The notes under the pieces: generated by a model
Databases searched by the model: none
What the model saw: only the letters and a program-made list of their open reading frames with translations
Told to the model about the DNA's origin: nothing
Assembly: GCA_019279435.1 (NCBI GenBank)
Contig: JAAALK010000289.1
Span: 29,628,603 to 29,692,602 of the forward strand
Reading direction: 5' to 3'
Source of the DNA: Zizania palustris
Lineage: Eukaryota; Streptophyta; Magnoliopsida; Poales; Poaceae
DNA: 64,000 nt
Made by a program: the position numbers and the translations under genes
Shown: one piece after another, positions 22,601 to 31,386 of the stretch
Layout of the letters: each line of letters starts with the position of its first letter
How positions within the stretch are numbered: the stretch's first letter is position 1

Positions 22601-23273
22601 AAAGGGGAAAGTGATCGCTACAGGACGGGGGTCGAGATCCTGGTGCCAATTTGGCAAGGGGGCCGGCCGGTGGCTAAAATCGAAAGGGGGGGGGGGGGGG
22701 GGGGGGCGCCGGCATGGAAAGGGATCCCGGATCCCCCTTTCCATCGAAGAAGACGGAGCTGACAGGTGGGTCCCACCTGTCAGCGGGCGCGCACGAAGGA
22801 GAGGGGTATGACACGCGGGCCCGGCGTGGCAGCGGTCGAGAGGGGCGCGGGAGAGGCTGGCGGGTGGGGCTGGCCAGGCGCGAGCGGGCGGGGAGCGAAG
22901 GAGGGCGCGCCGACAGGTGGGTCCCATCTGTTGGTGGGCGCGGTTGGACTGGGCCGGGCCGAAAGGCCTTAGAGGGGGAAAACAGGGTCGCGGCCTGTTA
23001 ACATTTAAAATTGTTTTTCTATTTAAAATAATTCCATAAAATTATTTATTTGATTAAGGCTTGAAGAACTGTTGCTAAAATTTTGTAAAAATTCTCAAAA
23101 ATAGTTCTGGGCCTCTATATTCCACCATAAATTTTCCAGCTTCAAATTTTAATTATTTCTCCCTGTTTTGCTTTAATTGAGTTCTTTAGTTTTTCTTTAA
23201 TTAATTAAATCATTTTATTCCAGGAAATTTATTTCCCTCATTTTTATTTTATTTTAATTCTAGGGCTGTTACA
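19664..23273 (-). repeat. 3' LTR of element N
   Basis: On the plus strand it starts CGTCACGCCCCGATTTAATA (the 5' LTR has TGTCATG here) and ends GGGCTGTTACA. It contains a 27-bp palindrome at 22758-22784 and a run of more than 20 G at about 22685-22707, where the 5' LTR has about 10. ORFs in both directions at 22.1-23.0 kb follow from the GC-rich composition. Confidence 0.92.
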
Positions 23274-23274
23274 A

Positions 23275-23292
23275 TCCTATCCCCCTTACAAA
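23275..23292 (-). promoter_or_regulatory. Polypurine tract of element N
   Basis: The minus strand reads GTAAGGGGGATAGGAT directly before the 3' LTR start TGTAACAG. A purine run abutting the 3' LTR is the expected primer for plus-strand DNA synthesis. Confidence 0.75.
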
Positions 23293-23346
23293 GAATCTCA
23301 TCCTCGAGATTCGAAGCGAACCTCGGGAAAACTAAGGGACGAGGTT

Positions 23347-24033
23347 CTACTGGTGCTCCGGATTAGGAGAAGGTGTTACATCAGAAATAGGCAAAGTGAC
23401 CTCCAGATCTGGGTTGGTTGAGATCAAATTGGGAGTGTCTTCGGTTGTATCTGGGTTCTCTTTGTGGTGAACTAGGGTATGTCCCTCTGGGTTTGGAATG
23501 GAGGATGGCGCCCGCTTGGGGTAGGAGCACTTGTAGGAGTAGTGGCCTTCTTGGCGACAGTTGAAGCACACTATTGGGTTTCCGTTCCTATCCCTCTTCT
23601 ATCCGGTAGCTTGCGCTGGTGTCCTTCTGGCTGGCGGTGCTTGGGGTGTGATGCCTGTGCTTGGCCCTCCGAGGGTGGTCCGTGGCTTGGCAGGGGTTGG
23701 GGCTTGAGGTGGAATCAACCTGGTTTCCTGCATAATTGCTTTGTTCACCAATCTCTGAAAGTTGGTGAAGTCCCCGTAGACTAGCTGAAGGGAGAGCTCG
23801 TGTTGGTGTTGTTGGAGACGAAACAACTGTGCCTGCTGCTCTTGCATCTGTTTTTGTTGTTGTTGCATCTGGGTAAGCAGCGTGGTGATCAGTTGGTTTT
23901 GTTTTGCCATCATCTCCGCAAGTGTGGGATGATAGACAACAGGGGTCTGCTGATGTCCAACTGCACCCCACTGAGGCAGATTGCCAGAGGTGTTTCCGTC
24001 GCGTGGGGCTTCTGATCCTTGGTCGTTGGCCAT
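23347..24033 (-). pseudogene. gag remnant of element N (capsid core missing, one in-frame stop)
   Basis: It starts MANDQGSEAPRDGNTSGN at 24033; the next 70 residues (HPTLAEMMAKQNQLITTLLT, Gln-rich helix) match the gag start of element D at 63573. The capsid domain that follows in D (FLRVRPPIF...WLRTIEKKLD) is absent. Instead the frame jumps to FTNFQRLVNKAI, a Pro-rich linker, an in-frame TAG at about 23600, and a CFNCRQEGHYSYKC zinc knuckle (CX2CX4HX4C), ending at 23347. The frame is the same before and after the TAG. Loss of the capsid core means it could not form particles. The knuckle and N-terminal helix remain. Confidence 0.85.
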
Positions 24034-24947
24034 CCTGAAGTTGAAGGGTTCAAAAAGAAGGTGCCAATAGTTAAGGGGAAATTGTTACTGATTTTATTGC
24101 CCAAGATGAATAGTTTGACCTAGATGCTTACATATTTTATTTTAGTCCCTTATTAACTTTCACACTCATGCCTTATATTATTTTTAATATAAATGATTTA
24201 TCATGTATTTTTATTCACACAACATTCATGTTGTAATACATTTTATTAATTAGTGTTAGAGGTTTAAGATGAAATGACGTTGATTATATCTTATTGAATT
24301 CCTTGGTACCAAAAATTTCGGAAAATTTTTGGAACGCAAATTAATGCTTAGGAGAATTCTTAGGAAAATACTCTAGCTAGTTGTTATTTTGAAATTTCTA
24401 GGCTTGTATTTTAGCTTTCCTCTTTCTTGATTTATACTGAGTCATTTTCTTGCAATTCATTTATTAATTACTTTACTTTATTTTTAACGTCTGACGAAAA
24501 TCAAGGCGTTACAATTCTAACTTCCTTAACAAGAATCTCGTCCTGAGATTCGGAAAGGCTAGAAATAGAAAGCCATGGATATGCTTCAGCTATGAAGCAC
24601 TTCTTTACACTAGAGGCTTTAAGTCTACATCTTCATAGATTGGGCTTGGCTAAGTTTGGGCATTCTTGACAACTTTTCTTGACTTCATGATTGGAGTTGA
24701 TCTTGCAGAATGGCGACGAACGAATCATGTTGAGTGGAAGCTAGAGGTAGATTCTTTCCTTCAGATTGGGACAATGACCTAATAGATATAGGAGGAAGAG
24801 GGAAATGATATTAAGCTTTATTTCCAAATGTATCGTTCTCGCGATTACATTTATTGTCTTTTATTTAATTCTTCACTCATGCCTTATATTTGACATGAGT
24901 GGCATTACAAACAAGGAAAAGAAAACAATCAATCGTAAATACTATGT
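24034..24947. other. Interior of element N between gag and ORF0, with a piece of a foreign LTR start
   Basis: No coding frame. On the minus strand, at about 24555-24480, the sequence reads GAGATTCTTGTTAAGGAAGT then TAGAATTGTAACGCCTTGAT, which is the polypurine-tract plus LTR-start layout of this family (compare 23300-23260) with a different LTR sequence. The AT-rich 24050-24510 would be the LTR part. This suggests a recombinant interior. Confidence 0.55.
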
Positions 24948-25760
24948 CTATGGCAGCTCAGGGGACGGCTCGATCACGAGCTCGATGGAGACGGTCGGGG
25001 AGGTGGAACTGGAAGGTCCGGCGGGAGGTGCGCTGTGGGAAATCCTCTTGGGCCTCACGGTGGGGATCCGAAGCGATTTCCTCTTGCGGGGTGGAAGGGG
25101 TGCGATCTCCTCAATATCCTTCTTCAATTCCTTGAGCTGATGACGGAGCTGGGTGTTGACTCTGGCGCCTTGGCGTAGAAGCTCGTTCTGACGCCTCAAC
25201 TCCTCCACCTCGAGGGTCAACTGGGGGTTCTGCTGGACCTGTCGACGAAGCTCAGCATTCTCGTGGTTCAGGTTCTCCGAGGTATGGCGGTAGAAGCCGA
25301 TGGTGTCATGTTGGCTGTCTGCGTCGAGAACGACCTCTGTGTGGAGGTTGTCCATGGCCTCCAAAAGTCTCATGGTACGGGCGATGGCGGAATTGCTTTG
25401 TGTGAGGGGGCTGATGTAGATGCTGCGGTGACTCCCTGGTGTGCGCATGGGCATGAAGCGGTAGACGGTGTCGCGGAGGTGGCAATCGTAGACCAGACGA
25501 AGCTCGGTGAGGGCCTGAAGTGCGGCGCACTGACTGGCCACCACGAATGAGGGTCCTCCGACTCCATGGGTGTAGAAGGGAGGCTGCGTGGGGGAGGAGC
25601 GGATGACAACCGTGACCTCGCAATAGCTCTCGCTCGCATCGGGAAAGATCCCGTGGAATGCGGGCTCATGGGAGAATCCCAAGAAGTCGACGAGCACGCG
25701 AAGCTCGTGGATGAATCCGGCCTCGTCATGAAGAGTCCCGCTCATGGTATGAACTGGCAT
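24948..25760 (-). CDS. ORF0 of element N, conserved protein of unknown function
   Basis: An intact 270-residue frame, MPVHTMSGTLHDEAGFIHEL..., lies between PBS and gag. It aligns along its first about 165 residues with element D's ORF0: shared blocks include HELRV..FLGF..EP.F.G..PD, GGPSFVVASQ.AALQALTEL, MRTPGSHRSIY and LLEAMDNLHTEVVLDAD. Then comes a coiled-coil stretch (about residues 160-215, ENAELRRQVQQNP, LKELKKDIEEIAPLP) and a basic/Pro/Ser tail (PPRKRKSLRIPTVRPKRI). No signal peptide or membrane segment. Extra ORFs upstream of gag are known in rice RIRE3/RIRE8-type elements; their role is not established. It is notable that this frame is clean while gag and pol of the same element are not. 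Confidence 0.85.
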   Translation of the reverse strand: MPVHTMSGTLHDEAGFIHELRVLVDFLGFSHEPAFHGIFPDASESYCEVTVVIRSSPTQPPFYTHGVGGPSFVVASQCAALQALTELRLVYDCHLRDTVYRFMPMRTPGSHRSIYISPLTQSNSAIARTMRLLEAMDNLHTEVVLDADSQHDTIGFYRHTSENLNHENAELRRQVQQNPQLTLEVEELRRQNELLRQGARVNTQLRHQLKELKKDIEEIAPLPPRKRKSLRIPTVRPKRISHSAPPAGPSSSTSPTVSIELVIEPSPELP

Positions 25761-25880
25761 CTACAAAAGAGAGAAATTTTTTGTAAAAATCTCGGAAGAT
25801 GAGAGGATAAGTAATTTTGTATGAAGATATGGTTAATATAAGTCCTAGGGTCAGGTCTGTTTGGCTTCCTACAGTCAAGT

Positions 25881-25894
25881 CGGCTCTGATACCA
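25881..25894 (-). promoter_or_regulatory. Primer binding site of element N (initiator Met tRNA type)
   Basis: Three bases after the 5' LTR the minus strand reads TGGTATCAGAGCCG, continuing ACTTGACTG. TGGTATCAGAGC is the well-known complement of the 3' end of plant initiator methionine tRNA used by many plant retrotransposons. Element D has the same site at 62462. Confidence 0.9.
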
Positions 25895-25897
25895 TTT

Positions 25898-28800
25898 TGT
25901 CATGCCCCGATTTAATAAATCAGGACTTTTATTGAAATTCCATAGAAAATCAATAAAAACAAGACGTTCATCATGCGACCATGTACAATACGAGCAATCA
26001 TTCACGGTTCGTAGGCCGCATTAGTGCAAAAGTGAATAAAGGTGAAGAGAAACTAATAAAATAAAGGGTCCTAGATGAACGCCTCCTTCCAGTCTCGCCT
26101 TGACTGGGTCGCTACTCCAGACCTTCATCCTCCTCGTAGTAGACGAGCTCTGGTGGTGTAAGTCAACGGGGGTGAGTACAAACGTACTCAGCAAGCCACC
26201 GAATGAAAATATAATGCAGGGTAATAACAAGGGAGATAGTGGCTAATTTTGCTGAAAAGCATAATTGTAAAGCATTAAATGTGATCAATTTTATTAGTAC
26301 TGAAAAGTAAACATGTGTATGCATCATCATCTTCTAACTCGAGGGGTACCGTCAGCCCCACCTCGCTCAACAGTCCTTATATGCCATGAATAACTCAACC
26401 ATTCAAACAATAGTAAACTAACTGCGAGTAGTCACAAAACCCACCCTTGACCGTGGGCTCTGCTTTTCGAAAAGATTAAATTACTCTGATCAGAGATGTA
26501 CCACTGTACCCACAAGGCACGCACTCATCACTTACACCAAAGTGTAACGAGATGACCCATTCCACGGGAAATCATGCCAAAACCTTCCATATGGTCCTCC
26601 TCGACTCAACAGCACCCTCTTATAGGTTTCATATGGTGTCCCGATGCATCGGAGTCCCACCATACCCCCCCTTGAGCCCCGTCGGTACAAGTCGCCCGAA
26701 GGCTTGCCCCTTGCCCCCTCCACTATGGTGCATAGAGTCGGAGTGTTCTATACTTCCAGTTAGGACTTACCCAATAGACTTGTGGTTGGTACGGAAATGC
26801 TTTGCAACAGATCCCGCAGACCGGTCCTTATAGTGCCCCGAGTGCGACCAACCAATTCCCGAGCTTGCACCCGGAACCCACCATACTTATAACATAGCCA
26901 ACTCCAACAAAGTCCAGAGACAAGAATAACGGGGAAATTCATATAACAGAATCCATCTACCTACGACTCATTCTTTATATCCTATAGCAATTGTGCCGGT
27001 ACATTGGGCACTAGCTAATATAGTATTCGTAGAGTGACAAGGAGTTAATGCTCAATAAGCATGGCTTGGGTTTGCACACAAGGATGGGGATCTAATAAAT
27101 ATAAGTGTAGGGCTTGATGTTTGACTAATGCAATATTATTCTATGAGTGATAGCAATAGTTAAAAAAACTGGGCTCAATGATGATCAACTATTTCCACAA
27201 GAGGGGTCGATGACTTGCCTTGATCAGCAAATGGGGAAGGTGGAACCTCGGGACAAAACTCTGGATCTTCGACGACGTTGTAGTCTTCTCGATACGGAAA
27301 AGTAAATAAAACATTCAATAAACAATCCAAAACAAATCAACCATACCAACATACTTGTTTATGTTGGATTAAGTAAAGGAGATAGAATCTTAAAGTTTAG
27401 GGAATTGTTACTTAAATATTTAAGATTGATTTCTAATGAGATTTCTGAGTTTTATAACTTGATGTAATTATTTTTCCTAGGGGGTTTTTATTTTCCCTTT
27501 TTAGAGATGAACCCAAAAGGTATAAAATTAGCCTTAATGTTCTTATTGAAGTAGAAAGAGTGAAATTAAGTTATTATGTCTTCTGAAGTTATTATATAAG
27601 TTTTTATGATATTTTTTTAAAGGGTTAACTTTTTATTAAGTGAATTACTTATTTATCTTAAAAGGACCTTTGAAACATTATTTAATAAAATGATATGGAC
27701 AAGATGAACATTCTATTTTTATTGTATTAAAATAGTGAAATGAAGTCATTAAGGCCTCTGAATTTAATATATAAATTTTTAAGGGTTTTTTTTGGATTAT
27801 TTAATTGAAATCTTAATTAAATCCTAAAGGGGACTTTTCTTTATTAATTAATAAGAATATTTTGTGCCAAATAAATATATTGTTTTATTGCATAAATGTG
27901 TAGAGAATAAAAGACAGATTTTTCAGAATTAAAATGGTCAAATTTGGAGTTAATTTGAACAAGATATGAATTTTCAAAGCTTAAACTGATTTTTTGGATT
28001 TTATTTTAAATGGGAAAACAGTCTCTAGTCCACGGTGAACTAGTTTCACCGTGAACAGTTGACTGCGCGCGTGGACCAGGCCGATCAGGACCGTTGGATC
28101 TAGATCCAACGGGCGGTCGCGGGGCGGGGCACTTAAGTTACAACGGACGGTCCAGATGGATCCGTACCGCTTTGACTGGACCAACGTCCAGGATTAAACC
28201 CCCCTGAGGGTTTAATCTGGACCGCCTAGATCCGATCGGAGGGCTCTAAGCCCATCTGGCACGGCACGACTGAAAGGGGGTAATTTACCCCTTCTTTCCC
28301 GACTCCAGTGGAGCTCCGGCGAGCAATTACCGGCGACGGCGAGGCCTAAGGCCCTAGGCGATGGCGAAAATGGACAGAGGGGAAGACGAGGAACATGACG
28401 GTACCGGTGACGGCGGCGAGGGGCAAGCGACGGTGACCGGCGATGAGAAGAGGCGGCGGTGTTCCTCGGGTTGGCGGTGGCGAAGGCGTTCCGGTGGTGA
28501 TTCGGCCCAACGGATGTGGGGCCGAGGTAGGGGGCGCGATGACGGTCCCGGTGGTGGCGACGGTGAGGGCCACGGTGGCCTAGAGCGCCGGCGAGGTCTT
28601 GCCAGAGCCGAAGCAGGGAAAAAGGGGAAAAGTTTGCTGGCTACGCTCTGGGATGCGAGGGCTTGGGTGATTTAGGCATGGTCATGATGCGGTGGGGTGG
28701 TGGCCTTTTATAGGGGTCACCGGCGGTGAGGAACGGCAGGCGATCGAGGAAAACCGAGGGGGTGTTTCTATTTCACGCCGGCGAGCCTTCCATCCGCTCG

Positions 28801-29497
28801 GATCCGTGCTAAATATGGCGAAACCGCGTGGGGAAAAGGGGAAGGTGATCGCCGGAGGACGGGGTTCGAGATCCTGGTGCCAATTTGGCAAGGGGGCCGG
28901 CCGGTGGCTAAAATCGAAAGGGGGGGGGGTGCCGGCATGGAAAGGGATCCCGGATCCCCCTTTCCATCGAAGAAGACGGAGCTGACAGGTGGGTCCCACC
29001 TGTCAGCGGGCGCGCACGAAGGAGAGGGGTATGACACGCGGGCCCGGCGTGGCAGCGGTCGAGAGGGGTGCGGGAGAGGCTAGCGGGTGGGGCTGGCCAG
29101 GCGCGAGCGGGCGGGGAGCGAAGAGGGTGCGCCGATAGGTGGGTCTCGCCTGTCGGTGGGCGCGGCTGGACTGGGCCGGGCCAAAAGGCCTTAGAGGGGG
29201 GGAACAGGGTCGCGGCCTGTTAACATTTAAAATTATTTTTCTGTTTAAAATAATTCCAGAAAATTATTTATTTGATTAAGGCTTGAAGAACTGTTGCTAA
29301 AATTTTGTAAAAATTCTCAAAAATAGTTCTAGGCCTCTATATTCCACCATAAATTTTCCAGCTTCAAATTTGAATTCTTTCTCCCTGTTTTGCTTTAATT
29401 GAGTTCTTTTAGCTTTTTCTTTAATTAATTAAATCATTTTATTCCAGGAAATTTATTTCCCTCATTTTTATTTTATTTTAATTCTGGGGCTGTTACA
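25898..29497 (-). repeat. 5' LTR of element N
   Basis: 3600 bp, near-identical to 19664-23273, with mostly single-base differences and a shorter G run near 28921. It ends TGTTACA on the plus strand next to CGCAC. It also carries the 27-bp palindrome (28981-29007). Confidence 0.92.
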
Positions 29498-29511
29498 CGC
29501 ACCCCAGGTGA

Positions 29512-30185
29512 TGGACATCAACATCGTCACGTTGCCTGCCGAGTTCGCCTTACCACAGGACGAGGCCGAGGTCGCTCAATTGAACCTCGGCCCGCGCAGC
29601 ACCATCTTCGAGAAGCCCGAGGACTCGGCTCGCCACCTAAGGCCCCTCTATGTCAGAGGCCATATCGATGGGAAGCCAATTTCCCGAATGCTCATCGACG
29701 GCGGTGCCACTGTTAACTTAATGCTTTATTCGGTGTTGAAGAAACTTGGCAGGGATGAGGATGACCTAAAGAAGACCAACTTGATGCTCAACGACTTCAA
29801 TGGCGAGAGCTCCGAGGCCAAGGGGGTACTCTCTATGGAGTTGATGGTGGGCAACAAGACGTTGCCAACAACATTCTTCGTCGTCGACGTACAAGGTAAC
29901 TATAGCGTATTACTCGGACGTGACTGGATTCACGTAAACTGTTGCATTCCCTCTACTCTACACCAGTGCTTGATACAATGGGACGGCGATGAGGTGGAGG
30001 TCATCCCCGCTGATACTTTGGCCCAAGTAGCTATGGCCGACGTGTCGATTGACGCCGTCCATAACAAAGTAGAGTGTCTGTCAGGTAGAGATCTTTCGGA
30101 TTATGATTTTGTTAGCATATCCGGAGGATGGTTTGTACCAGTGTCTGTAAAGCCGGCTGGAGTAGCACGGCTATTTTTGTATTAG
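29512..30185 (+). CDS. Protease domain of element B
   Basis: After element N the frame resumes MDINIVTLPAEFALPQDEAE and contains a retropepsin-like site LIDGGATVNL, where the usual D-S/T-G is D-G-G, as also in element A (LVDGGTTINM), plus the second conserved block LLGRDWIH. The frame closes with TAG at 30183-30185, after VKPAGVARL. The protease would cut the Gag-Pol precursor. The upstream half of the gag-pol frame ends at 19658, so the functional unit was split by element N. The next part of pol lies in another frame that overlaps by at least 57 nt; see the findings. Confidence 0.85.
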
Positions 30186-31344
30186 TAGTCATGTCTAGTA
30201 AGAGTAATCTAGATTGGCTAAAGTCTCGTGTGGAGCAGTATTGGTCTAATAAAGACGGTATCGCCGAAGCCATCGAGGACTTTAGCGAGGTAGAAAAATT
30301 AGGACAAGGTTTTACGTCGGCCGATCCCTTGGAGGAAGTCGACATAGGTGATGGTAGCATCCCAAGGACGACTTTTATAAACCAACATTTGCAGCCCGAT
30401 GAAAAGGTTGAAGTAACAAAGTTACTTCGGTCGTATGTCTATTGTTTCACATGGGAGTATAGTGAGATGCCAGGGATGAGCCGCGAGCTCGTGGAGCATC
30501 AGCTGCCCATCAAGTCCGGATTTAGGCCTTATAAGCAGCCTCCCCGCCACTTTAATTGGCCGTCTATTACCGAGTTAAAGAGGAAGTGGAGCAACTACTC
30601 AAGGCCGAATTTATTAGGCCGTGCAGGTATGCAGAATGGGTTGCTAACATTGTGCTTGTAGAAAAGAAAGGGAGCGGCAAGATACAGGTATGCATTGCTT
30701 TCAGGGATCTGAACAGATCCACTCCAAAGGACGAGTATCCAATGCCGATAGCCGACATGCTGATAAACGATGCTTCAGGACACAAGGTACTAAGTTTTCT
30801 TGATGGCAATGCTGGTTATAATCAAATCTTTATGGCCGAAGAGGACGTCTATAAGACTGCCTTTCGATGCCCTGGTTTTGTCGGTTTGTTCGAGTGGGTC
30901 GTCATGACTTTTGGTTTGAAAAATGCTGGTGCCACATATCAGCGCGCTATGAACTTGATCTTTCATGACTTGTTAGGAGTTATGTTAGAAGTTTACATCG
31001 ATGATGTCGTGGTCAAATCAGATGCTATGGGAAACCATTTAGCCAATTTGAAGGTTGCTTTCGATAGAATGCGATAGTATGGGTTGAAGATGAACCCACT
31101 CAAGTGTGCCTTTGGTGTGTCGGCGGGTAAATTCTTAGGTTTCATGATTCATGAGAGAGGCATAGAAATTGATCCTAAGAGACTTGAAAAGATTAGAAAC
31201 GTTGCAGCGCCGACATGCAAGAAGGATGTGCCAAAACTGCTAGGCAAGTTGAACTATTTCCGTCGCTTTATATCCAACTTGTCCGGCAAGATTGATGCCT
31301 TTGTCCCCATACTCCGGCTAAAAAACGAAGCCGAGTTCGCTTAG
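30128..31344 (+). pseudogene. Reverse transcriptase/RNase H (first part) of element B
   Basis: The frame open from 30128 carries MSSKSNLDWLKSRVEQYWSN and the RT lead-in HQLPIKSGFRPYKQPPRHF. A one-base loss near 30560 moves it to the next frame, with EEVEQLLKAEFIRPC, KGSGKIQVCIAFRDLN, FLDGNAGYNQI, FGLKNAGATYQRAM and the catalytic LEVYIDDVVVKSD. In-frame UAG codons follow at 31075 and 31342, with GLKMNPLKCAFGVSAGKFLG and LGKLNYFRRFISNLSGKI between them. RT copies the element's RNA into DNA. Both catalytic Asp are present but the ORF is broken in three places. Confidence 0.88.
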
Positions 31345-31386
31345 GGGGCAAGCCAGCAAAGTGCTTTTGAGAATATCAAGGAGTGC

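Larger units (their letters stand above)
19664..29497 (-). mobile_element. Element N: internally deleted gypsy element with 3.6-kb LTRs, ORF0 and gag remnant only
   Basis: LTRs at 19664-23273 (3') and 25898-29497 (5'), 3610 and 3600 bp, read TGTAACAGCCC...CATGACA on the minus strand. Flanks CGCGC (19659-19663) and CGCAC (29498-29502) form a 5-bp duplication with one mismatch, and joining the flanks restores element B's gag-protease reading. The 2.6-kb interior holds a PBS, an intact ORF0, a shortened gag with a zinc knuckle and a polypurine tract, but no protease, RT or integrase. It is therefore non-autonomous and would have relied on a relative such as element D. Long LTRs and an ORF upstream of gag match the RIRE3/RIRE8 type known from rice. 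The LTRs are nearly identical, so it is the youngest layer inside A. Confidence 0.92.

Noticed and set aside
22112..23001. Long frames in the LTRs of element N (and the same at 28.3-29.1 kb)
   Set aside because: They sit in duplicated LTR DNA in both directions, differ by frameshifts between the two LTRs, and have no domain.
25263..25623. Plus- and minus-strand frames overlapping ORF0 of element N
   Set aside because: Alternate-frame shadows of the conserved minus-strand ORF0.
30128..30190. Classic -1 slippery site in the protease/RT overlap
   Set aside because: No X-XXY-YYZ heptamer found in the protease frame in either element; reinitiation or ancestral damage fit equally well.
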